From positions 1 through 41,015 of the forward strand of contig CALWVZ010000013.1 in NCBI GenBank assembly GCA_944385125.1: a DNA stretch of 41,015 bases, given 5' to 3'. Positions 16,835 through 24,501 of the stretch are shown here, piece after piece. The notes below the pieces were generated by a model, which worked only from the letters and a program-made list of their open reading frames with translations, ran no database searches and was not told the origin of the DNA. Source of the DNA: an uncultured Oscillospiraceae bacterium (GTDB lineage: Bacteria; Bacillota; Clostridia; Oscillospirales; Oscillospiraceae). The position numbers and the translations under genes were made by a program. Each line of letters begins with the position of its first letter. Position 1 is the first letter of the stretch.

Positions 16835-16846
16835 TGACCATATCAC
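16834..16846. promoter_or_regulatory. Candidate Crp/Fnr-type operator, copy 1
   Basis: GTGA-CCATA-TCAC lies between the divergent promoters of the redox operon and the Crp/Fnr gene. It is centred at -41 for the former and about -46 for the latter. The same motif occurs before trxA. Confidence 0.55.
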
Positions 16847-16850
16847 TCAG

Positions 16851-16879
16851 TTGACATCGGGATAAAAGACCTATATACT
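16851..16879 (+). promoter_or_regulatory. Promoter of the Crp/Fnr regulator gene
   Basis: Perfect TTGACA (16851-16856), 17 bases, TATACT (16874-16879). Confidence 0.8.
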
Positions 16880-16903
16880 TGACTGAGCAAAGGAGGGTAA
16901 TGT

Positions 16904-17563
16904 ATGGAGCTGAGAGATTTTTTCCCCATGTGGGACAAGCTGGAGCCAGGCCTGAGGCAGGCACTGGAGAGATCCGCCGGACAGCGCAGCGTAAAAAAAG
17001 CTGAGATCATACACAGCGGGGACATGGACTGTACCGGGCTGTACCTGGTAGTATCCGGCCAGCTTCGGGCCTATATCCTGTCGGAGGAGGGCCGGGAGAT
17101 AAGCATATACCGCCTTTTCCCCCGGGACGTCTGTCTCTTCTCCGCCTCCTGCATCATGCGCAGCATCCAGTTCCAGGTTACCATCCAGGCGGAGAAAGAC
17201 TCCCTGCTGTATGTGATCCCGGCGGAAACATACAAAGGGCTGATGGAACAGTCCGCCCCTCTGGCAAACTACACCAATGAGATAATGGCCAGCCGCTTTT
17301 CTGAGGTGATGTGGCTCATAGAGCAGGTCATGTGGAAAAGCTTTGACAAGCGCCTGGCGGCTTTCCTGCTGGAGGAATCAGCCCTGGAGGGCAGCCCGGT
17401 TTTGAAGACCACCCACGAACTAATAGCAAATCACCTGGGCAGCGCCCGGGAGGTGGTAACAAGAATGCTCCGCTATTTCCAGAGCGAGGGCATGGTGAAG
17501 CTGAGCCGTGGCTCCATAGAGCTCACCGATGCCCGGGCCCTGGAGGAGCTTCGGGACGGCTGA
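16904..17563 (+). CDS. Crp/Fnr-family transcription regulator
   Basis: 219 residues: cyclic-nucleotide-binding-type barrel (~10-120), dimer helix (~122-148) and C-terminal winged helix. The recognition helix GSAREVVTRML has Arg182, Glu183 and Arg187 at the positions that in E. coli CRP (R180, E181, R185) read TGTGA. It lacks the N-terminal cysteine cluster of FNR but has Cys43, Cys77 and Cys83, which could sense thiol state (inference). AAAGGAGG precedes ATG. It is divergent from the ccdA operon and convergent with trxA, and the GTGA-N5-TCAC sites before both suggest it activates them. Confidence 0.88.
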   Translation: MELRDFFPMWDKLEPGLRQALERSAGQRSVKKAEIIHSGDMDCTGLYLVVSGQLRAYILSEEGREISIYRLFPRDVCLFSASCIMRSIQFQVTIQAEKDSLLYVIPAETYKGLMEQSAPLANYTNEIMASRFSEVMWLIEQVMWKSFDKRLAAFLLEESALEGSPVLKTTHELIANHLGSAREVVTRMLRYFQSEGMVKLSRGSIELTDARALEELRDG

Positions 17564-17582
17564 GTTTGATGCTTGATATAAA

Positions 17583-17624
17583 GAGCACCCGCTGCAATAT
17601 CTGTTTTTGCAGCGGGTGTCTTTT
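17583..17624. terminator. Bidirectional terminator between crp-like gene and trxA
   Basis: CACCCGCTGC (17586-17595) pairs with GCAGCGGGTG (17609-17618). TCTTTT follows on the plus strand, and AAAGAG gives a U-rich tail on the minus strand. Confidence 0.85.
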
Positions 17625-17633
17625 ACAGTCTGC

Positions 17634-17939
17634 TTACAGCATTGCCAGTATCTGGCTTTTGGGTCTTGCGCCCATAGACTGGTTTACTATCTTCCCGTCT
17701 TTAAAGACGATCAGGGTGGGTATGCTCATGATTCCGAACTGCCTTGCCAGCTCCGGCTGCTCATCCACATTCACCTTGCAAACCTTTATGTCGCTGCGCT
17801 CCTCAGCGATCTCATCAAGCACGGGAGCTATCATCCGGCAGGGGCCGCACCAGCTGGCCCAGAAGTCCAGCAGCACCGGCTTGGAACTGTTTACGACCTC
17901 TTCCTGAAAACTGTTCTTATCTACATGGATAACAGACAT
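17634..17939 (-). CDS. trxA: Thioredoxin
   Basis: 101 residues, a classical cytoplasmic thioredoxin: FWASWCGPCRMIAP (Cys31, Cys34), the cis-proline loop MSIPTLIVF and a C-terminal helix. It reduces protein disulfides and can pass electrons to CcdA. AGGAGG precedes ATG. It is a single-gene unit with a TATAAT box but no good -35 element; a GTGA-N5-TCAC site lies where the -35 would be. No thioredoxin reductase is present in the window. Confidence 0.93.
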   Translation of the reverse strand: MSVIHVDKNSFQEEVVNSSKPVLLDFWASWCGPCRMIAPVLDEIAEERSDIKVCKVNVDEQPELARQFGIMSIPTLIVFKDGKIVNQSMGARPKSQILAML

Positions 17940-17974
17940 TTTTTCGTCCTCCTGTCTCTTTGTTTTGTAGCTTT

Positions 17975-18023
17975 ATTATACCCACAGTATCCGCCCTTAT
18001 CAGTGATAATGTCACATAAGGGC
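17975..18023 (-). promoter_or_regulatory. trxA promoter with Crp/Fnr-type operator, copy 2
   Basis: TATAAT on the minus strand at 17975-17980 gives a start near 17968. No acceptable -35 exists. Instead GTGA-CATTA-TCAC (minus strand, 18003-18015) is centred at -41, the class II activator position. It is enclosed by an 8-bp inverted repeat, GCCCTTAT/ATAAGGGC (17993-18000/18016-18023). Confidence 0.6.
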
Positions 18024-18033
18024 TCTTTTTAAT

Positions 18034-20949
18034 TTACTCGGTCCTAAGGGCCTCAACAGGGTCCTTCTTGGCGGCAAGGCCTGAGGGGATCAGTCCGGCG
18101 ATAAAGGTGAGGAACACGCTTATAAGCACCAGCACTCCTCCTCCCATCGGTGGGAGGGTGGAATTGATGGCATTGATGCCCGTCAGATCATGGATTATAA
18201 CATTGATGGGGATATTCAGCAGCAGGGTCGCCCCGATGCCTATTACGCCGGCGGTAAGGCCTATGATAAAGGTCTCGGCATTAAAGACTCTGGATATATC
18301 CCGTTTGGAAGCGCCGATGGCCCTGAGTATGCCTATCTCCTTGGTGCGCTCAAGGACGCTTATATAGGTGATGATACCTATCATTATTGAAGAGACCACC
18401 AGGGATATGGCCACAAAAGCCATTAGTACATAGCTGATAACATTGATGATAGTGGTAATGGAGCTCATGAGCAGGGCCACCACATCGGTGTATTCTATCT
18501 GGTCTTCCTCTTCCACCTGATTGTTGTAATCCTCTATTGCATCGGAAATTCCGTCCTTGTCCTCGAAGGTAGCTGCATAAAGATTGATAGTGCTGGGGCT
18601 GTCCAGGTCCACATAGCCCAGTTTTTTCAGGCTGTCCTCATAGCTGCCGGTGGAATATACAGGGGGCATTGCGTGGTCATATAGCCATACATAGTCATCT
18701 TCCTCCAGGCTGAGCATGGAGAAGTCTCTGGCCAGCTGGCTGTCGGAAAGATAACTGTACATTCTCTCCATCTGAGCGCCGTACTGCTCTTCTATCTGCT
18801 GGGCCATCATTTGCTCCATGTACTCAAAGAGAGTGTCGTCGTCCATGTCCTCCAGCATTGAGGCATAGCTGGGATAATAGTCCAGGATCATATCTTCCAG
18901 GTCCGCCCTGGTGGTATCCTCCATCTGCTCGTCGATAAGGTCCTGGACGTAGTCCTCTTCGGGGATGCTCATGTACTTCACATAGAGCTCCGCAAGCTGT
19001 TCATCGTCGGCAGCTTCAATATAGTCCATAGCTGCCTGGGCTTTGCGGCTGTCGGTGAGTGCCTCGTCCTCTTTGTCCAGGAAAGGCAGGTCGTTGAAAA
19101 CATCTGTTTTGGGATCAGCCAACTGCCTCTTTACCATATCTTTCTCAGCAGCCTGTTCCACCACATATTCCACCAGCTCGTGGGTGTAGCCAATGGAGCC
19201 TGTCATCATGGCGGACATAGCGTCGGCATTCTGGCGGATGATGCCCACGATCTTTATCTCCAGGCCGTTATTGAACAGCGTCCTGAGACCCAGGTCCTCC
19301 TCGGCCAGGTCAACATATTCCTCCTTGTCCTCATCCCACTTGTATTGGTCTGCGGGGTAGATATAGCGGAAGGAACGGCTGCATATGTCCTCATAGCTCC
19401 AGCTCTCCACTTCACTGGTCAGGTTCTCCTGGTCCATGAAGGCCTGCATATCGTCGGCCAAGGTGCTGTTGGATTTAAGCCCCAGGGCATAGAGCACCAG
19501 GTCTGAGACTTCATTGTTCTTGTCCACCACCAGCACCACCTCGTCGTACTTCTCCGGCCACTTGCCGTAGAGCACATCGTACTGGCTCTTAACCATGGGA
19601 TTGACGCTTTCGCCGTTTTCACCGGGGAGCATTTCCTGCCACACGTCCATGACCGAGTACATCTGACCGAAGGTGGAGAAATAGGAGCTGTAATCCCCGC
19701 CGAAGGTCTCGCTCATAGCGGTCTCCATCAGAGTCACCACATCGGTCTTTACTATATTGTCGTCCACATCCTTGGCATATATATTCATGTCCAGGTCGTA
19801 GGAATACTGTACGGTACTCACATAAGGAGATATGCCGTTGTCCGCACTCTCCAGATATTCCTTAAAAGCCCGGAGGTTATTGGTCTGGGTCTCGGCGGAG
19901 ACCATGGAGTTCATCATGTCGTACATGACGGTGCTGGAATAGACGGCGTCCTTGTCATGCTGGTTTTCCGCCGCCTGGGCCTGCACGCCCATCAGGGAAG
20001 TCATCATACTGGTCATGTCCATGCTCTCAGCCTGGATGGTGATTGGGTAGCTGGCAAGGGTATCCTTCTGTACCTTGTCGATATAGATCTGGATGCCGTT
20101 GGACAGGGACATGATGAGGGCTATGCCTATGATGCCGATGCTGCCGGCAAAGGCCGTAAGGACGGTCCTGGCCTTTTTTGTCATCAGGTTATTGGTGGAA
20201 AGGGCCAGGGCGGTGATAAAGCTCATGGATGTCTTCTTGCCCAGGCTGCCTTCCCGCTCCTGCCCCTTGGAATCATAGGGAGCGCTGTCATCCACAATGA
20301 GGCCGTCCTTGAGCTTAATGATGCGGCTGGCATAGGCGTTGGCCAGTTCCGGGTTGTGGGTGACCATGATCACCAATTTGTCCTTGGATATCTCCTTGAG
20401 TATGTCCATTATCTGCACCGAGGTCTCGGAGTCCAGGGCGCCGGTGGGCTCGTCAGCCATGAGAATGTCCGGGTCGTTCACCAGGGCACGGGCAATGGCC
20501 ACCCGCTGCATCTGGCCGCCGGACATCTGGTTGGGCTTCTTGTTCAGCTGGTCGCCCAGGCCAACCTTTTCCAGGGCCGCCTTGGCCTTGGCTCTGCGCT
20601 CGGAGGGGCCCACGCCGGAAAGGGTAAGGGCCAGCTCCACGTTTGAAAGCACGTTCTGATGAGGAATGAGGTTATAGGACTGGAAAACGAAGCCTATGGA
20701 ATGGTTGCGGTAAGTGTCCCAGTCCCCATCGCTGAAGTTCTTTGTGGAGCGTCCGTTGATTATAAGGTCGCCGGAGCTGTACTGGTCCAGGCCGCCTATG
20801 ATGTTCAGCAGCGTGGTCTTTCCGCAGCCGGAGTGGCCCAGTATGGCCACAAACTCGCTCTCACGGAACTCCAGGTCTATGCCTTTCAGGGCATGGACGA
20901 CGGAATCTCCAACTATATAGTCCTTTTTGATCCCCTTGAGTTTAAGCAT
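18034..20949 (-). CDS. Fused ABC transporter ATPase and FtsX/MacB-type permease
   Basis: 971 residues. The ATPase (1-220) has Walker [10 protein letters not shown] (38-46), signature SGGQMQR (143-149), Walker B ILMADEP (162-168) and the switch His198. A linker leads to the first membrane helix (~264-284). An extracytoplasmic part of about 540 residues, very acidic and mostly helical, follows. The C-terminus is an FtsX domain with three helices (~830-965) and the coupling segment [20 protein letters not shown]. Such type VII ABC proteins act as mechanotransmitters or lipid/peptide exporters. The substrate is unknown. AGGGG precedes ATG. Confidence 0.9.
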   Translation of the reverse strand: MLKLKGIKKDYIVGDSVVHALKGIDLEFRESEFVAILGHSGCGKTTLLNIIGGLDQYSSGDLIINGRSTKNFSDGDWDTYRNHSIGFVFQSYNLIPHQNVLSNVELALTLSGVGPSERRAKAKAALEKVGLGDQLNKKPNQMSGGQMQRVAIARALVNDPDILMADEPTGALDSETSVQIMDILKEISKDKLVIMVTHNPELANAYASRIIKLKDGLIVDDSAPYDSKGQEREGSLGKKTSMSFITALALSTNNLMTKKARTVLTAFAGSIGIIGIALIMSLSNGIQIYIDKVQKDTLASYPITIQAESMDMTSMMTSLMGVQAQAAENQHDKDAVYSSTVMYDMMNSMVSAETQTNNLRAFKEYLESADNGISPYVSTVQYSYDLDMNIYAKDVDDNIVKTDVVTLMETAMSETFGGDYSSYFSTFGQMYSVMDVWQEMLPGENGESVNPMVKSQYDVLYGKWPEKYDEVVLVVDKNNEVSDLVLYALGLKSNSTLADDMQAFMDQENLTSEVESWSYEDICSRSFRYIYPADQYKWDEDKEEYVDLAEEDLGLRTLFNNGLEIKIVGIIRQNADAMSAMMTGSIGYTHELVEYVVEQAAEKDMVKRQLADPKTDVFNDLPFLDKEDEALTDSRKAQAAMDYIEAADDEQLAELYVKYMSIPEEDYVQDLIDEQMEDTTRADLEDMILDYYPSYASMLEDMDDDTLFEYMEQMMAQQIEEQYGAQMERMYSYLSDSQLARDFSMLSLEEDDYVWLYDHAMPPVYSTGSYEDSLKKLGYVDLDSPSTINLYAATFEDKDGISDAIEDYNNQVEEEDQIEYTDVVALLMSSITTIINVISYVLMAFVAISLVVSSIMIGIITYISVLERTKEIGILRAIGASKRDISRVFNAETFIIGLTAGVIGIGATLLLNIPINVIIHDLTGINAINSTLPPMGGGVLVLISVFLTFIAGLIPSGLAAKKDPVEALRTE

Positions 20950-20976
20950 TTTTTCCCCTTCTATGCTAAGTATTTA

Positions 20977-21005
20977 TTGACATACAGATAAATCTGCGCT
21001 AGAAT
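20977..21005 (+). promoter_or_regulatory. Promoter of tRNA-Arg
   Basis: TTGACA (20977-20982), 17 bases, TAGAAT (21000-21005). The start would be about 11 bases before the mature tRNA. Confidence 0.8.
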
Positions 21006-21022
21006 AATCAAGCTATTGATTT

Positions 21023-21099
21023 GCTTCCGTAGCTCAGCAGGATAGAGCATCCGCCTCCTAAGCGGAAGGTCGCGCGTTCGAATCGCGCCGGGAGTGCCA
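21023..21099 (+). tRNA. tRNA-Arg (anticodon CCT)
   Basis: A 77-base cloverleaf. Acceptor GCTTCCG pairs with CGGGAGT (G-U at the first pair and one internal). The anticodon stem is TCCGC/GCGGA with loop CTCCTAA, giving anticodon CCT for AGG codons. The T-arm holds GTTCGAATC, the discriminator is G, and the CCA end is encoded. Confidence 0.95.
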
Positions 21100-21122
21100 A
21101 GCGGAGCCGCCGTGCTCTGAGG

Positions 21123-21151
21123 GGACATCGGCTTTTGCCGGTGTCCTTTTT
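21123..21151 (+). terminator. Terminator of tRNA-Arg
   Basis: GGACATCGGC (21123-21132) pairs with GCCGGTGTCC (21137-21146) around TTTT, followed by TTTTT. Confidence 0.9.
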
Positions 21152-21288
21152 GTTTATCTCTCATGCCGGGACAGCAGAAACTTCCTTGTATTTTACCACA
21201 GATACCGGCCTTTGTCTTGCCTTAGTTCAAATTTTAATCAACAGTTCACAATTGGTTTTTTTCAGGAAAATTCAGATAGGAGGCCAAC

Positions 21289-22434
21289 ATGAACAAGAAG
21301 AAAAAACTCTCCAATATTCTCTCCTCCTGCCTTGCCCTGCTCATCTGTGCGGCAGTGGGCTTTCTCTGCGGCTATGCAATAATGGACTATGCGGACAAGC
21401 TTGCCGCCGGCGGAGTATTCAAAAATCTTCTGGTGCTTCTTTCCGGGCTCTTGCTCCTGGCTCTGGCTTACGGGATACAGGTCATCATCCATGAGGCGGG
21501 ACACCTGCTCTTCGGCCTCATCTCCGGCTATGAATTCGTATCCTTCCGCATAGGCAGCTTTCTGCTGATCAGGGGCTCCGACGGCAAGCTGAGCATGAAA
21601 CGCTACTATCTTGCAGGCACCGCCGGCCAGTGCCTTATGAGTCCCCCGGATTTTGAGGAAGACGGCTACCTGCCCGTAGGGCTTTACAATATGGGGGGCG
21701 TTTTGCTCAACGCCATAAGCGCCATGTTCTTCTTCTGGGCTTATTATCTCAGCGGTAAGACCGTGATACTCCCCATGCTCTTTCTCTGTCTGGGCATACT
21801 GGGACTCAGTCAGGCCCTTATCAACGCCCTGCCTCTGGAGCTGGGCGGCGTACCTACCGACGGCCGCAACGCCCTGTCCCTGGGCAGAGACGAGAGAGCC
21901 CTGAGGGCCTTCTGGATACAGCTTAAAATAAATCAGTGCAGCAGCCAAGGTATGAGGTATAAGGACATGCCTGAGGATTGGTTCAGCCTCTCCGGCGACG
22001 AGAGCAGCTCCGGGCCCCTCAACGCCGCCCTGGCCGTGTTCCGGGCCAACCGCCTTCTGGATATGCAGCTTACGGACCAGACAGAGAAGCTCATCGACCG
22101 TCTTCTGGAGGAGGGAGACCTTCCCGGCTTTTATCAAAGGCTGCTCATGGTGGACAGCTTTTATCTCCAGGCTCTGAAAGGCCAGGTCAGTCAGCCGGAC
22201 AAAGCCATGGAAAAGTTTATGAAGGCAATGAAAAATTATCCCTCCGTCCTGCGCAGCCGCAGCGCCCAGGCCCTGGCTGCCGGAGACGGCAGCAAAGCCC
22301 GTGAGCTGAAGCAGCGCCTTGAAGCGCTTCGTCAGACTTATCCCTTCCCCGGCGAGCTGGAGTCGGAGCTGGAGCTGACAGCGCTGGCGGAGAAGACCCT
22401 CGCCGCCGGGTCCCGGGTCGGGGCGGAGCTTTAA
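21289..22434 (+). CDS. M50-like (site-2-protease type) membrane metalloprotease
   Basis: 381 residues. Membrane helices lie at ~8-30 and ~45-67, followed at once by zinc motif HEAGH (68-72), then helices at ~130-178 and the second motif NALPLELGGVPTDGRN (179-194), where Asp191 fits the third metal ligand of M50 proteases. From ~200 on is a soluble helical region that looks like TPR-type repeats. Likely an intramembrane protease; the substrate is unknown. AGGAGG precedes ATG 21289. It is a single-gene unit, with a terminator at 22479-22507. Confidence 0.8.
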   Translation: MNKKKKLSNILSSCLALLICAAVGFLCGYAIMDYADKLAAGGVFKNLLVLLSGLLLLALAYGIQVIIHEAGHLLFGLISGYEFVSFRIGSFLLIRGSDGKLSMKRYYLAGTAGQCLMSPPDFEEDGYLPVGLYNMGGVLLNAISAMFFFWAYYLSGKTVILPMLFLCLGILGLSQALINALPLELGGVPTDGRNALSLGRDERALRAFWIQLKINQCSSQGMRYKDMPEDWFSLSGDESSSGPLNAALAVFRANRLLDMQLTDQTEKLIDRLLEEGDLPGFYQRLLMVDSFYLQALKGQVSQPDKAMEKFMKAMKNYPSVLRSRSAQALAAGDGSKARELKQRLEALRQTYPFPGELESELELTALAEKTLAAGSRVGAEL

Positions 22435-22478
22435 AGCCGGCCCCGCCCGAATTCAGCGCCTGTCACGCATACATATCT

Positions 22479-22507
22479 AAAGCCGGTACTGTTTTGGTAC
22501 CGGCTTT
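22479..22507 (+). terminator. Terminator of the M50-like protease gene
   Basis: AAAGCCGGTAC (22479-22489) pairs perfectly with GTACCGGCTTT (22497-22507) around a short loop. Confidence 0.8.
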
Positions 22508-22578
22508 GGTTTAAATAATTTAGTTTACATAAATTTATTAATTTGCAGTTACGTCAATTTTTTGGAAAATATTTTGCA

Positions 22579-22607
22579 TTGCTCCCGGGAAATACTTTGT
22601 GTACAAT
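22579..22607 (+). promoter_or_regulatory. Promoter of the small membrane protein
   Basis: TTGCTC (22579-22584), 17 bases, TACAAT (22602-22607). Confidence 0.6.
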
Positions 22608-22627
22608 CGAAGGCGAGGTGATGCCCG

Positions 22628-22876
22628 GTGAAATTTAGGGCAATAATCGTCAGGATGTTGGGAATGTGTCCCCTTGCCTGGTACATATTCAAGCGCAGCC
22701 TTCAGCTGTCCGCTTTTCTGATGCTCTGCGCCTTTGCCCTGCTGGTGGAGTGGGGCGGCAGCATAATGGTCAGGTATGAGCTGTATCATACCGCCCTTTC
22801 TCTTATGGAGACCACCCAGGCCATTTTACTTATCGGGGTCATAGCCTCGGTGTGCATAGAGGACTTTCACAGCTGA
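22628..22876 (+). CDS. Small two-helix membrane protein
   Basis: 82 residues, GTG start with GAGGTGAT 6 bases upstream. Two hydrophobic segments (residues ~26-48 and ~58-76) are separated by a short loop with charged residues. I do not recognise a family. Its own promoter and ribosome site make it likely to be real. The stop overlaps the end of the convergent rnmV gene by 10 bases. Confidence 0.65.
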   Translation: MKFRAIIVRMLGMCPLAWYIFKRSLQLSAFLMLCAFALLVEWGGSIMVRYELYHTALSLMETTQAILLIGVIASVCIEDFHS

Positions 22877-23445
22877 AGGGACATGAACTCATCCCGGCTC
22901 ATCATGGCGTTGAGCACATCCAGCAGTCCCTGGGCGCTGAGCCGCTCCGGCAGCTCCAGCTTTTTCAGCAGCTCCCTGCGCAGGGCGGCGCTGTTTTCCC
23001 CGCCGCTTAGGCCTTTTTTGTATAGGTCCGCCTTTGTTATCTCAGGGCGGAACTCGGTCCCCGGGCTCTCAAAGCTGGCCCCTGCCCTTCTCAAGGCCTC
23101 CAGGATGACCTGGGGAGACATGCCTTCCACCCCCAGCTTTCCCTCCCGGGAGGGGGCGGATTTGCGCCGTTCCTTGCCGAAGACATCGGGGATATAGGCC
23201 TGCTTTATAAGCTCCGGGGCTATGAAGCCCTTCAAATGATTTCTTATCATGAAGCCGGCCCCGTCGGAATCGGTCATGATTATGAGCCCCCGGCTTTCCG
23301 CCAGCTTTTTCAGCAGACTGCGTTTCTGGCTGTCGTTAAAGATGCGAAAGCCCCCTGTCTCTATTATCACTGCGTCCACCACCTGGCTGAGGGTGTTCTT
23401 GTCATAACGTCCCTCCACCACGATGACCTCTTTAATTCTCTCCAT
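22867..23445 (-). CDS. rnmV: Ribonuclease M5 (5S rRNA maturation)
   Basis: 192 residues. A Toprim domain opens the protein: EVIVVEGRYDKNTL (catalytic Glu) and TDSDGAG (metal-binding Asp pair). It is followed by the family segment RRKSAPSREGKLGVEG. RNase M5 cuts 5S rRNA precursors in the cytoplasm of Firmicutes. Its start overlaps the end of holA by 14 bases and AGGAG precedes ATG. It is the third gene of the comEC-holA-rnmV operon. Confidence 0.9.
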   Translation of the reverse strand: MERIKEVIVVEGRYDKNTLSQVVDAVIIETGGFRIFNDSQKRSLLKKLAESRGLIIMTDSDGAGFMIRNHLKGFIAPELIKQAYIPDVFGKERRKSAPSREGKLGVEGMSPQVILEALRRAGASFESPGTEFRPEITKADLYKKGLSGGENSAALRRELLKKLELPERLSAQGLLDVLNAMMSRDEFMSLQL

Positions 23446-24487
23446 TGGTCTCTCCTGCCGCTATACGCAGCACCGCCTCTTTCAGCAGTTCCCGCTCATT
23501 TTGGGAACTGCTTTTCATTTTATAGTCGGTCTCTGCACAGAGCTCCACGGCTTTTACAAGCTGAGGCAGACTAAAGCCCCGGGCCGCATTTATCAGCTTT
23601 TTTGCCGCATAGTCGGATTTGATGCCGCAGTCCTCCATCAGGTACTTTGCTCCCAGGCCTTTGTCCGCAGCCAGGCGGGCGGCATACAGTCTCCTCATCT
23701 GCATACCCAGCATGGCCAGCATTGCTATAGGTTCATTGTCCTTATCCGACAGCAGCTCCGCCAGCACAGACAGGGCGCTGTTGTATTTCTTCTGGGCGAT
23801 GAATTCCGTCATATCAAATATCACTGCTTCAGGGACATGGTTTGCAACAGCCTCCACATCGGCCACACTGACCTTGTCCCCTTTGGCATAGGCGGCAACC
23901 TTTTCGATCTCCGGGATAAGACCGCTCATGAGCTCTCCGCTGATAAATATGAGCCGCTGGGCGGCATCCAGCTCTATGCTCTTCCCAGCTGCGGCAAAGC
24001 GCCGCACCAGCCAGGCTGTGAGCTGTCCCTGGGATTGTTTGGTAAATTTAAGCTCTTTTACATTCTGGCGCAGAGCCTTCACACTTTTGACTCTACCGTC
24101 AAGCTCATAATCGGCTCCAAGCACAAAGGCGATCACGCAATAGTCCGGCACATCTCCGAGCAATTTCTCCAGATTCTCGCTGTCCTTCAGCCTGTTTATA
24201 TCCATGTCTCTGAGCTCGATGAAACTGCGCTCCGTCATGAAAGGCAGAGCGTCCATGGCCCGGCGGAGCTTGTCCATATCCAGCTCCGGCCCATCCATCC
24301 TGTGGTAGCTGAAGCTATCCTCTCCCTCGGGCAGACATATCTTCTTCAGCTCCGCCAGATATTGCTCCCTGAGATAGTCTTCCGGCCCCCAGAGCAGGTA
24401 GCTTCTCTCCGGCCCCAGCTGCTTCAGCTCCCGGACAGCAGCGGAATAATTAAGTTTTTCATCATTTTTCCCGTATTTTTTGGCCAA
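23432..24487 (-). CDS. holA: DNA polymerase III delta subunit
   Basis: 351 residues, typical for HolA: YLLWGPEDYLREQYLAELK near the N-terminus in place of a working P-loop, then SELMSGLIPEIEKVAAYA-like and IAMLAMLGMQMRRLYAARL segments characteristic of bacterial delta. It opens the sliding clamp within the clamp loader at the replication fork. Translation starts at TTG 24487 with GGGAG upstream. The gene lies 14 bases after comEC, an order widely conserved in Firmicutes. Confidence 0.9.
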   Translation of the reverse strand: MAKKYGKNDEKLNYSAAVRELKQLGPERSYLLWGPEDYLREQYLAELKKICLPEGEDSFSYHRMDGPELDMDKLRRAMDALPFMTERSFIELRDMDINRLKDSENLEKLLGDVPDYCVIAFVLGADYELDGRVKSVKALRQNVKELKFTKQSQGQLTAWLVRRFAAAGKSIELDAAQRLIFISGELMSGLIPEIEKVAAYAKGDKVSVADVEAVANHVPEAVIFDMTEFIAQKKYNSALSVLAELLSDKDNEPIAMLAMLGMQMRRLYAARLAADKGLGAKYLMEDCGIKSDYAAKKLINAARGFSLPQLVKAVELCAETDYKMKSSSQNERELLKEAVLRIAAGETNGEN

Positions 24488-24501
24488 TTTATTTTCTCCC
24501 G

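Noticed and set aside
17993-18023. Hairpin after the ABC transporter as its terminator
   Set aside because: No U-run follows on the minus strand; it encloses the proposed Crp/Fnr site, so a control role for trxA is more likely.
20961-21164. A 67-codon frame across tRNA-Arg
   Set aside because: It is the reverse complement of the tRNA; this type of spurious protein is well known.
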